A DNA stretch of 6,745 bases from assembly GCA_040507245.1 (NCBI GenBank), contig JBEVVH010000186.1, forward strand, positions 1 to 6,745, given 5' to 3'. The stretch's first letter is position 1. Each line of letters opens with the position of its first letter. Source of the stretch: Thiodiazotropha sp040507245 (GTDB lineage Bacteria; Pseudomonadota; Gammaproteobacteria; Chromatiales; Chromatiaceae). The position numbers were made by a program, and so were the translations under genes. Under the pieces are notes generated by a model, which was given only the letters and a program-made list of their open reading frames with translations, ran no database searches and was not told the DNA's origin. Positions 1 through 5,694 of the stretch are shown here, one piece after another.

Positions 1-46
1 CAAGCACTTCGCGTGGTAATTTTCTTGCATCGATTTTCTCTTCCAT
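1..46 (-). CDS. Possible start of a transposase-like gene, running off the left edge
   Basis: Reading leftwards from an ATG at 46-44, the frame is open to the edge and gives 15 residues, MEEKIDARKLPREVL. The DARKL...L pattern resembles the first residues of IS630-type transposases, which often begin with a short charged stretch and DAR.L. That resemblance is from memory and rests on very few residues. No purine-rich ribosome site precedes the ATG: the upstream strand reads CTCCTCTTCC. The ATG lies inside a perfect 16-nt palindrome (38-53), and a second palindrome (55-71) follows, so these could belong to the end of an insertion sequence. It may equally be non-coding. Confidence 0.25.
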   Translation of the reverse strand, partial: MEEKIDARKLPREVL

Positions 47-53
47 GGAAGAG
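38..53. repeat. Perfect 16-nt palindrome
   Basis: CTCTTCCATGGAAGAG is its own reverse complement. It overlaps the possible leftward start codon at 46-44 and ends one base before the next palindrome. It could be a protein-binding site or part of a mobile-element end; the sequence alone does not decide. Confidence 0.55.
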
Positions 54-54
54 G

Positions 55-71
55 AGTATATCAGATATACT
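55..71. repeat. 17-nt inverted repeat, operator-like
   Basis: AGTATATC, a single A, then GATATACT: two perfect 8-nt arms. The AT-rich dyad sits upstream of the possible leftward gene start and next to another palindrome, a layout typical of repressor sites. The role is inferred. Confidence 0.5.
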
Positions 72-94
72 TAGTCGCCAGGTTAATAGTGATG
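71..94. repeat. 24-nt motif shared with 5380-5403
   Basis: This stretch matches 5380-5403 at 19 of 24 positions by eye, with an identical core GGTTAATAGT. The two copies lie in different gene-poor regions more than 5 kb apart, so they are probably remnants of one dispersed element, perhaps an insertion-sequence end. Confidence 0.4.
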
Positions 95-161
95 GGTATT
101 GAGTTGTGGTGTTCGCTGTGCTCACGGGTTTATTTTCTGCAAGGGGAGAGGGAGATCCAAT

Positions 162-184
162 AAGGCGCAAGCACGGAGCGCCTT
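162..184. repeat. Small perfect hairpin flanked by a direct repeat
   Basis: AAGGCGC (162-168) and GCGCCTT (178-184) form a 7-bp stem around a 9-nt loop. GATCCAA occurs on both sides, at 154-160 and 188-194. There is no following T run, so it is not a typical intrinsic terminator. It sits directly beside the larger folded element at 193-280. Confidence 0.45.
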
Positions 185-192
185 GACGATCC

Positions 193-280
193 AACACTCG
201 ACAATAGCCAAAGGCTTTTAGCCTCTGGTTGTTTGACCGTGGAACATGGGCTGGAGTGATGATGGACGGTCCCGAGTGTT
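193..280. other. 88-nt segment with three-way-junction folding potential
   Basis: AACACTCG (193-200) pairs perfectly with CGAGTGTT (273-280). Two further hairpins nest inside. The first is 201-232: ACAA/TTGT, a 3-nt bulge, CCA/TGG, one mismatch, AGGCT/AGCCT and a TTT loop. The second is 235-271: GACCGT/ACGGTC closing a 25-nt loop. Only three bases (233-234 and 272) are unpaired at the junction. This could be a structured RNA, a mobile-element end or an old palindromic repeat. No promoter or terminator was recognised around it, and no known RNA family is claimed. Confidence 0.4.
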
Positions 281-330
281 AACAGCCCCTAGTTTACTCA
301 GGCGTGTCTGACATTCGGAGCGTTGATCGA

Positions 331-412
331 TTTCACCATGAAGGGCACGAAGGCCATGCCGGGTGGATTAAACTGATTCGTTGCATAATCCTTCGTGCTC
401 TTCGTGGTAAAA
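331..412. repeat. Imperfect 23-bp inverted repeat with 36-nt loop
   Basis: The arms at 331-353 and 390-412 are complementary at 20 of 23 positions. The arm core, CACGAAGG with a preceding ACCA(T/C)GAAG, resembles short palindromic intergenic repeats that recur in many bacterial genomes; that link is from memory. It lies about 170 bases upstream of the phosphatase gene and could form a long stem-loop in DNA or RNA. Confidence 0.55.
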
Positions 413-515
413 CATGTGGCACATAGAGAGCCCTTGCTTCAGAGGGACCCTCCTGTTTCCGCAGGGTCTATTCGTGACACACCTGTCGACGCGGGTTGTA
501 TCAAATCTGAAAACC

Positions 516-529
516 GTAACTTGAGTTAC
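516..529. promoter_or_regulatory. Palindrome upstream of the phosphatase gene
   Basis: GTAACT, TG, AGTTAC: perfect 6-nt arms with a 2-nt spacer, 55 bases before the preferred start codon. Its size and place suit a dimeric regulator binding site. No regulator is known, and no clear -35/-10 pair was found to anchor it. Confidence 0.35.
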
Positions 530-584
530 AATGGTCTGCCAAGTGAAGACCACAGTTCAATCTGCACAGTCGATCAGGACCATG

Positions 585-1835
585 ATGCGCACCAGTCAAA
601 CCCACCCCCTGCAAATCGCCGAGGTCCAGGCCAGTCCGGAGCATGGCCGGATCGGGATCACCTTCTGCCCCGGAAAAGATGACCTCTTTGCGCACACCGG
701 TGCGTGGAAGCGGGATCTGGAGACGGATCTGGATGTCATCGTCGCATGGGGCGCAAGACGGGTAATCACCCTGGTGGAGCAGCAGGAACTCAGGGAACTG
801 AAGGTGCTGAATCTGGGACATGCGATCCAAAGCCGGGGTATTCAATGGAGGCATCTGCCGATTGCCGATTTCTCGGTTCCTGATGAGAATTTCGAACAAC
901 AATGGATCACCCAGGGGCGGGAGATTCGCCACATGCTGTTGCTGGGACAGGATGTGTTGGTGCATTGCAAAGGCGGCCTGGGTCGGGCGGGCATGATTGC
1001 CGCGCGCCTGCTGGTGGAGCTGGGTATGCAACCGGAGGTTGCGATTCGCATGGTGCGCCGCGCACGCAAAGGCGCCATTGAGACCTCCGCGCAGTTGGCT
1101 CTGGTGCGGGGTACGCGACCGTTAGACGCACCGGATGCGGCGGACGACTCCGAGTCGTTGATTCTCGATCCTGCCAGGATGCAGCGGGTAGGGGGTCAGT
1201 TGGGCAGCAACCCGGCGGGTCTCTACGAGGATCATCGCGGACAGCGATACTATGTGAAAACCCTTGAAAGTGAAGCTCATGCACGCAACGAGTTCATTGC
1301 CGCAATGCTGTATCGACTTGCAGGAGCTCCAACCCTCAGTTATGTACGGACCCGGGCTTCGAATCAGATTGCAACTCGATGGGTTGAACTGGAAAAATCC
1401 TGTGTAACGCACCTGAACGAGCTTGAACGCAGGCAGGCGCAACACTGGTTCGGGGTACATGCATGGGCCGCAAACTGGGATGCGGCCGGTTACCTGGGAG
1501 ACAATCAGGGTGTCGCCAATGGTAAGGTGTTGACGCTCGATGTGGGAGGCGCGCTTGAGTTCCGGGCCCAGGGGGATCCCAAGGGTAAGATGTTCGGGGC
1601 CAGGGTGTGCGAACTCGAAAGCCTGCGGACCGACAGCGGAAACCCCTATGCCGTCAAACTCTTCTCCGATATGACCCATGAAGCAATTCGCGAGGCCGTC
1701 CAAGTGGTAAGCTCAATCGCAGACAAACAGATCAGGCAAGTCATTATCAATTATGGCGGCAGTCGAAAACTGGCGGATATAATGACACAACGCAAGGACG
1801 AGATGGTTCGTGCCGTGCAAGGTTTGAGTTTGTAG
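585..1835 (+). CDS. Dual-specificity phosphatase fused to a kinase-like domain
   Basis: 416 residues. The ATG at 585 has AGGA five bases upstream (576-579). ATGs at 582 (same frame, spacing too short) and 531 (no ribosome site) are alternatives. Residues about 1-180 are a cysteine phosphatase of the CDC14/KAP (CDKN3-like) type: the signature HCKGGLGR gives Cys128 and Arg134, and the loop LPIADFSVPD offers Asp95 (or Asp100) as general acid. The early FCPGK and W.RDL..DLD.I..WGA pattern is characteristic of the bacterial group. From about residue 200 a second domain begins: GSNPAG at 207-212, Lys225 in YYVK, Glu236, then ANWD (297-299), GDN (305-307) and LDVGGAL (Asp319) followed by FRAQG. This order resembles a nucleotide loop, ATP lysine, catalytic Asp/Asn and metal Asp of HipA-like or lipid-kinase-like folds, so it may bind or use ATP; that is inference. 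In relatives I recall, the same phosphatase is joined to an ADP-ribosylglycohydrolase. No signal peptide; probably cytoplasmic. Two TAG stops in tandem end it. Substrate unknown. Confidence 0.88.
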   Translation: MRTSQTHPLQIAEVQASPEHGRIGITFCPGKDDLFAHTGAWKRDLETDLDVIVAWGARRVITLVEQQELRELKVLNLGHAIQSRGIQWRHLPIADFSVPDENFEQQWITQGREIRHMLLLGQDVLVHCKGGLGRAGMIAARLLVELGMQPEVAIRMVRRARKGAIETSAQLALVRGTRPLDAPDAADDSESLILDPARMQRVGGQLGSNPAGLYEDHRGQRYYVKTLESEAHARNEFIAAMLYRLAGAPTLSYVRTRASNQIATRWVELEKSCVTHLNELERRQAQHWFGVHAWAANWDAAGYLGDNQGVANGKVLTLDVGGALEFRAQGDPKGKMFGARVCELESLRTDSGNPYAVKLFSDMTHEAIREAVQVVSSIADKQIRQVIINYGGSRKLADIMTQRKDEMVRAVQGLSL

Positions 1836-1998
1836 TAGCAGACCGACTTTTTAGGGGAATAGCTCAGCATCACTATACCAGTATGCATCCCTGTCGTAAT
1901 ATCCAGTGGTCGATCCGCGCGTCACTTCGCTCGACGGCCAAAACAGATCCAATGGAAAAATTTTGTAGTCTTAAAAATAGTATAAAAGGATATCTATC
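1836..1998 (+). promoter_or_regulatory. Intergenic leader of the exported-protein gene
   Basis: 163 bases between two same-strand genes. The only clear signal is AAAGGA at 1985-1990, eight bases before the GTG start at 1999. The 50 bases before it are AT-rich (TTTTGTAGTC, AAAAATAGTATAAAAGG) and could hold a promoter, but no -35/-10 pair with normal spacing was found. No terminator hairpin with a T run follows the phosphatase gene. Confidence 0.4.
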
Positions 1999-2580
1999 GT
2001 GAAAGCGTGGTGTGGTTCATTCATGGTATTACTATTGGCATGCATGTCTGTTCAAGCCGATCAGAGCCGATACGATGTCGAGACAGGCTATGTTGAATAC
2101 GAATCGGTATCGACCCTCAAAGTTGGTGGTCAGGAAATCAGGAATACATCGCAGACGAAAGTATTGTTTTCGGACTGGGGAGCGATTGAAATTCAGGAAA
2201 AGACGACGGATCACGGTGGCATGGTTGATACCGAGCTGAGCAAGCAGGATGGCGAGATCTACTATAGTGTGGATTTCGACCGCCAGGTGATCGTAAAAGC
2301 CACTTTACAGGAGATGGGGCTTGCGTCTGATGATACCGGTCAGCCAGTGAATCCGAAGAGTTCAAAGGCGGGCACTGAAACAATTCTGGGCTATCCCTGC
2401 TATCGGGTTGAGGCAGAGGGCATCCAATCCTGGTATTACCGTGGTGTGATGTTGAAACAGCGGATAAAAACAGATGTCATGACAGTGGAAACTCTGGCCA
2501 AAAAGGCGGTCTTTGAGGATCTTGTCGATGCGAGCGTGCTTGCATTTCCGGATTATCCGATTGTTGGCTTGTACGAATAG
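1999..2580 (+). CDS. Small exported protein, function unknown
   Basis: 193 residues from a GTG start supported by AAAGGA eight bases upstream. Residues 1-20 form a Sec signal peptide (hydrophobic core FMVLLLACM, predicted cut after VQA-20), so the mature protein probably lies in the periplasm or outside the cell. LLAC at 12-15 is a weak lipobox, so lipid attachment at Cys15 is possible but less likely. The mature part alternates polar and hydrophobic residues as in a beta-rich fold. A segment GTETILGYPCYR (125-136), then WYYRGVMLK (145-153), resembles the 'G...I.GY.C......W...G..LK' pattern of several exported beta-sheet families such as DUF4412; I cannot assign it firmly. Its end faces the next gene, eight bases away on the other strand. 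Confidence 0.82.
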   Translation: MKAWCGSFMVLLLACMSVQADQSRYDVETGYVEYESVSTLKVGGQEIRNTSQTKVLFSDWGAIEIQEKTTDHGGMVDTELSKQDGEIYYSVDFDRQVIVKATLQEMGLASDDTGQPVNPKSSKAGTETILGYPCYRVEAEGIQSWYYRGVMLKQRIKTDVMTVETLAKKAVFEDLVDASVLAFPDYPIVGLYE

Positions 2581-2588
2581 GACGTCGG

Positions 2589-3194
2589 TTATTGCATGTC
2601 CGAAGTTGTGGTTATCCGGAAATCCTCGACCCACACGAGTTCGCAGGCGCCGTTGCCCGTATCACTTCGGCTCAGCGAACTCGACCAATGCCAACCGTCC
2701 TGAGTGTCGACTTTGACCAGATAGCCTGAGAATTGCACGATTTCGCCGATACGCGACTGTTTGATCGCAGCCTCCGTGGTGGCATCGGAGGGAATGATAT
2801 GCATGTTGCTGGCATGGGTCTCGATCTCCTTGCGGGGTATAGGAAACTCATCCACGCGCCAGTGAAAGTATCGGTTCGACTGTGATATACGAATGGTCTG
2901 GAGGACGCTTTCATCTGACATCTTTCCCCAGCCCAGAGCCAGGTCGATGGGAGAGAGGTCCGACTCCCGTCCCAGGCTGTAGTACTTCTTGGATAGAATC
3001 TTGGCCTTGATGTCGAAGCGAGCCAGGGGAGTGATGCGGAATCCCTTGTGGTTGAACGGCTCAGCGTCATGCAGCATGACTTGACGGGGCTCCTCCTCCA
3101 CGAATACCCCGGGTCGAAGCGTGACCTCGGCCTCGCGAATGAAGAAGAACCAGACGATCCCGTAAAGTGCGGCCGCAAACATCAGCTTTTTCAT
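2589..3194 (-). CDS. Membrane-anchored conserved protein of unknown function
   Basis: 201 residues. The ATG at 3194-3192 follows an AGGGG ribosome site with about seven bases between. Residues 4-19 are a single hydrophobic segment after MKK; Arg20 and an acidic stretch follow, so this is most likely an uncleaved N-terminal anchor with the rest outside the inner membrane. The outer part has strongly patterned segments: SPIDLALGWGKMSD (81-94), HASNMHIIP (127-135), and a C-terminal GWHWSSSL (167-174) with DTGNGACELVWVE (178-190). These look like motifs of an uncharacterised conserved proteobacterial family; no enzyme motif is evident. The start codon overlaps the stop of the upstream 102-codon frame as ATGA, which suggests translational coupling. 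Confidence 0.85.
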   Translation of the reverse strand: MKKLMFAAALYGIVWFFFIREAEVTLRPGVFVEEEPRQVMLHDAEPFNHKGFRITPLARFDIKAKILSKKYYSLGRESDLSPIDLALGWGKMSDESVLQTIRISQSNRYFHWRVDEFPIPRKEIETHASNMHIIPSDATTEAAIKQSRIGEIVQFSGYLVKVDTQDGWHWSSSLSRSDTGNGACELVWVEDFRITTTSDMQ

Positions 3195-3499
3195 GCAGTA
3201 CCCCTGCGTTCAGATTGAAGCAGACTCATCGTCAGTCTGACTCCCGCACGAGATGGATCGAGGGGCGCCTCATTGACTCGGACCTGCATCATAGCCTTAC
3301 AGGCTGACATGTCCCACCGGGGCATTGCATACAATGACACCGTGTAGGGTGGGGCAGCTGCGGAAGAGTCCTTCTCCCCGTGCCCGCGTTGAAGCGTCTG
3401 CTCTTGTGATTTCTCCCGAGTGACCGATGTAGGGTCAATACGATGGAGAAAACCTTCATGCTTCGATGGGTGCACATGGACAAGAGATCGGTAGTGCAT
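3191..3499 (-). CDS. Hypothetical 102-residue protein between regulator and membrane protein
   Basis: The ATG at 3499-3497 comes directly after the TAA that ends the full regulator frame (3502-3500). GAGG at 3511-3508 lies eight bases upstream. The stop overlaps the next start as ATGA, so position and spacing both fit a gene in an operon. The last half (YTVSLYAMPRWDMSACKAMM, then VRVNEAPLDPSRAGVRLTM) reads like natural protein. The first half is rich in His, Arg, Lys and Gln and less convincing. No signal peptide, membrane segment or known motif was found. If it is not a gene, these 300 bases hold nothing else I can see. Confidence 0.4.
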   Translation of the reverse strand: MHYRSLVHVHPSKHEGFLHRIDPTSVTREKSQEQTLQRGHGEKDSSAAAPPYTVSLYAMPRWDMSACKAMMQVRVNEAPLDPSRAGVRLTMSLLQSERRGTA

Positions 3500-4483
3500 T
3501 TATCTCGCCTCGACTTTGCTGTCGCTACGGCTAAAGCGATTTCTGTACTGGGCGGGTGATAGTGATGTCAATCGAGTAAACAAACGTCGAAAAGATGTGG
3601 TGTCGCTGTAGCCTGTTTCATGAGCAATCTGTTCCAGACTTCTTCGAGAGGTCTCCAGAAGTTCTTTGGCTACCTCGATCCGCAGTGCCTAATGGTATTT
3701 CAGTGGTGGCATGCCTGTAATTGCCTGAAAGCGTCGATGTAATGTCCGATAACTGATATGCAGCGCGTCCGCCAGTACAGTTGTTATAAAGGGTTCACTG
3801 ATATGCGATTCCATCCAGGTTATCGCGGTGTCGACGATGTGATCGGAAAAGCGTCTCTGCAGCGCCATGAACGGGAGTTGAGATGAACGGGCTTCATCGA
3901 TCAGCATGATGGCTCCGACTTGTCGCGCGAGGGCATCGCCCTTGAGTCGGCGCAATAGGTATATAGACAGATCGATATGGGCTGTCATGGCGCCAGCAGT
4001 GATGACCCGGCCACTATCCATCAGCGCCTGACCCGAATTGAGTGCTATGTTGGGGTAGCGTGCTTCAAAGTCCTTGCTTAGCCACCAGGTTGTGGTCGCG
4101 CTGTGTCCGTCGAGCAGCCCTGACTCGGCAAGTACGAAGGTGCCGTAGCAGCTGGCAGCGATCCGAGCGCCTGCAGGCAACTCTCGCAAACATTTGATCA
4201 CGGGTTGCCACTCCTTCGACAGTTTTGTGACCAGATCCGCAAAGTCTTCTGCGAAAAAACCGGGCAGGATTACAGCGTCAAACCCTAGTAAATCCTGTGG
4301 GAGCGGTTGGGTCTGCAACTGTACGTAATCGGAAAGGGTAATCGGTCCTCCCCGGCTTGAGAACAGTGCCACTTCGAACGGATCGTCAGGCGCAAAACGA
4401 TGAGCAATTCGAAACAGATCCAGAGTGATTGTGACACTCGAAGGTGTAGAACCGGGCTCGACCAGCAGGGCTATGGAAGTCAT
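3500..4483 (-). pseudogene. GlxA/AraC-type regulator interrupted by an in-frame TAG
   Basis: The ATG at 4483-4481 gives MTSIALLVEPGSTPSSV, the expected start of a DJ-1/PfpI-like domain. A TTG 18 codons upstream is also open but adds a tail not usual for the family. Residues 1-about 185 are the class I amidotransferase-like sensing domain, with Cys112 in AASCYG followed by FVLAESGLLDGHSATTTWW, as in GlxA proteins. The first AraC-type helix-turn-helix is at about 233-254 (FITTVLADALHISYRTLHRR). TAG at 3691-3689 is codon 265, right after PLKYH, where relatives read PLKYLQ...; a CAG to TAG change explains it. The frame then continues for 62 codons to TAA at 3502-3500 with the rest of the DNA-binding domain: ALRIEVAKELLE, the second helix-turn-helix (IAHETGYSDTTSFRRLF, about 286-302) and LSPAQYR. 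Without readthrough, the 264-residue product lacks the second DNA-binding helix and probably cannot regulate normally. Divergent from the hydrolase at 4578. Confidence 0.85.
3689..3691 (-). other. In-frame amber codon in the regulator
   Basis: TAG on the minus strand splits a single open frame whose two sides both match AraC-family DNA-binding sequence, without any frame change. The most likely cause is a single C to T change in a Gln codon. Readthrough by a suppressor tRNA or a sequencing error are the alternatives. Confidence 0.85.
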
Positions 4484-4495
4484 GGCATATTTCAC

Positions 4496-4514
4496 CAGTA
4501 TTTTGGCAATACTG
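4496..4514. promoter_or_regulatory. Inverted repeat between divergent regulator and hydrolase
   Basis: CAGTATT (4496-4502), a 5-nt spacer, AATACTG (4508-4514): perfect 7-nt arms, 13 bases upstream of the regulator start and about 64 upstream of the hydrolase start. TTGGCA at 4503-4508, inside it, is a near -35 match for the hydrolase direction, but no good -10 follows at normal spacing. It is a candidate operator for the divergent pair. Confidence 0.4.
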
Positions 4515-4577
4515 CCACTTACTTCAATGTAACCCAAGCCTCATGATGCCGTCTGCTTCAACAGGAGATCATGTTCG

Positions 4578-5225
4578 ATGAAAACGCTTATAGGCTTGTT
4601 GCTCTTACTTCCGTCGTATCTCTTAGCCGATGGTGTGCCTAAAACGCTGCTTGAAATGGCAGGACTGCAACCGACTCCTGCGGCCTTGTCGGAAAGCGTC
4701 CTGGTCGTGATCGATGCGCAGAGGGAATACATCGATGGCGCTTTGCCGTTGAAGAATATCGATGAGGCATTGACGCAGGGTAGACGTTTGTTGCTGCGTG
4801 CCCGTGCGGCAGGTACCTCGATCGTGCATGTCGTTCATCGGGGCGGTGGAGCATTGTTCAATCCTGAATCGCCCTATTTCGCCATCGCTTCGAAAATGGC
4901 TCCCGAGCCGGGGGAACTGACGATTGAAAAAAGCTTGCCTAACGCTTTTGCCGGTACATCCTTGCTGGAGACGTTGAAGTCGACCGGGAGAAAAATGCTC
5001 ATCATAGTCGGATTTATGACCCACATGTGTCTGGACTCCACGGTACGCGCCGCGCTGGATCAGGGGTACTTCACAACCGTGGTGGCGTCTGTAACGGCAA
5101 CCCGCGACCTCCCCGACGGACAAGGCGGCAGTGTGCCTGCTGAGCAGGTTCAGCAAGCGATACTGAGCGCCTTGGCGGATCGCTTTGCCGTGGTAGTGCA
5201 GGGAGTTGACGACATTCAAGACTAG
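4578..5225 (+). CDS. Exported cysteine hydrolase, isochorismatase family
   Basis: 215 residues; AGGAG at 4563-4567 lies ten bases before the ATG. Residues 1-17 are a Sec signal peptide (MKTLIGLLLLLPSYLLA, predicted cut before Asp18), placing the enzyme in the periplasm. The rest is a full isochorismatase-like alpha/beta domain with the catalytic triad in order: Asp46 in VLVVIDAQREY, Lys118 in IEKSLPNAF, and Cys151 in GFMTHMCLDSTVRAA. The C-terminal part has the usual TVVASVTATRD strand and loop. The family hydrolyses amides or related C-N and C-O bonds (nicotinamide, N-carbamoyl compounds, isochorismate); the substrate here is unknown. Most relatives are cytoplasmic, so the signal peptide is the odd feature. 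GlxA-type regulators are often found divergent from such hydrolases, which fits the neighbouring regulator as the likely controller. Confidence 0.92.
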   Translation: MKTLIGLLLLLPSYLLADGVPKTLLEMAGLQPTPAALSESVLVVIDAQREYIDGALPLKNIDEALTQGRRLLLRARAAGTSIVHVVHRGGGALFNPESPYFAIASKMAPEPGELTIEKSLPNAFAGTSLLETLKSTGRKMLIIVGFMTHMCLDSTVRAALDQGYFTTVVASVTATRDLPDGQGGSVPAEQVQQAILSALADRFAVVVQGVDDIQD

Positions 5226-5267
5226 CAGGCAGGCACGCTTCGGCCGGTCCTTAGAATTATGTTGGTA

Positions 5268-5366
5268 GGGGCTACAAGCAAGCCCTTGCTCTGCGTTGCG
5301 ACTCTTGACAATGGGGCGGCCATTGCCTGCGAGTCACGCCTTGATCAAGGGCATGCTTGTAGCCCT
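5268..5366. repeat. Long imperfect inverted repeat (99 nt)
   Basis: The outer arms 5268-5288 and 5346-5366 are complementary at 19 of 21 positions (core GGCTACAAGC / GCTTGTAGCC). Inside are an apical CAATGG (5309-5314) / CCATTG (5320-5325) stem and a GACTC (5300-5304) / GAGTC (5331-5335) pair, so the whole unit can form a long cruciform or RNA hairpin. There is no T run after it, so it is a poor intrinsic terminator for the hydrolase gene. It looks like a MITE-like or palindromic dispersed repeat. Confidence 0.6.
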
Positions 5367-5557
5367 GAACATGACATATTTAGGTGCCGGGTTAATAGTA
5401 ATAAGGCGGATCCGGTAGCGAGGATCAGCAGCAAAGGAGAGAGGGCGAACAGCCGTGGAAAGATCGTCCCCTGCATCCAGGGTACATTAAGCCAGGCATC
5501 GGACTCCCACAGGACCAAAGCCGCGAGATTGAGTGCAAAGAGGTAGCTGGCGGGCCT
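5345..5557 (-). pseudogene. Membrane-protein-like remnant without a start
   Basis: On the minus strand an open frame of 70 codons runs from just after a TAA (5560-5558) to a TGA at 5347-5345. It has two hydrophobic segments, YLFALNLAALVLW (5-17) and FALSPLLLILATGSALLLL (37-55), separated by a Trp-rich loop (WESDAWLNVPWMQG). This reads like part of a two-helix membrane protein. No ATG lies before the first segment; the first Met is residue 28. The last codons run into the arm of the inverted repeat at 5346-5366, as if the repeat had cut the gene. I do not recognise the family. A chance hydrophobic frame cannot be excluded. Confidence 0.3.
5380..5403. repeat. Second copy of the 24-nt motif at 71-94
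   Basis: 19 of 24 positions match 71-94. Here the motif directly follows the long inverted repeat, 13 bases after its right arm, so it may be one edge of the same dispersed element. A weaker version (GTAAATAGTTG, 5687-5697) occupies the same relative place after the arm copy at 5652-5667. Confidence 0.4.
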
Positions 5558-5651
5558 TTAATGCAAGTGGAAGAGGTTGCTGGAGCAGGGTGTGGAATGG
5601 ATAACTACAAGTGTGACCTGGTTCGCAATGCTGACCGGTGAACGGATATCG

Positions 5652-5667
5652 TGCTTGTAACCCTGAA
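5652..5667. repeat. Partial second copy of the inverted-repeat arm
   Basis: TGCTTGTAACCCTGAA matches 5354-5369 at 15 of 16 positions, in the same orientation. A short partner TACAAG at 5606-5611 pairs with CTTGTA at 5654-5659, so this may be a decayed copy of the whole element. It ends about 28 bases before the promoter of the repeat-protein gene. Confidence 0.45.
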
Positions 5668-5694
5668 TGGGACTGCCTATGTTCAAGTAAATAG

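Noticed and set aside
1..102. Plus-strand frame open from the left edge to TGA at 100-102
   Set aside because: The 33 residues carry no recognisable pattern and run across two palindromes.
395..682. 95-codon plus-strand frame
   Set aside because: It begins inside the inverted repeat and overlaps the phosphatase gene in another frame; no ribosome site or protein-like pattern.
501..1031. 176-codon minus-strand frame
   Set aside because: It lies opposite the phosphatase domain, whose motifs are unmistakable on the plus strand.
1854..1925. tRNA-like start (GGGGAATAGCTCAG) with a GGTCGATCC-like stretch about 50 bases on
   Set aside because: No anticodon arm, no matching acceptor strand and no proper T-arm; a chance resemblance.
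3689..3691. Pyrrolysine or other recoding at the TAG
   Set aside because: The site aligns with an ordinary Gln in relatives and is not a catalytic position; simple nonsense mutation is the better explanation without further TAG cases.
4484..4537. Upstream TTG start adding 18 residues to the regulator
   Set aside because: The ATG at 4483 gives the family-typical first strand, and the extension would cover the intergenic inverted repeat.
4571..4642. ATG at 4571 close to AGGAG
   Set aside because: It opens a frame of only 23 codons, out of frame with the hydrolase; the ATG at 4578 yields the signal peptide.
5259..5546. 95-codon plus-strand frame
   Set aside because: It spans the long inverted repeat and has no protein-like pattern or ribosome site.
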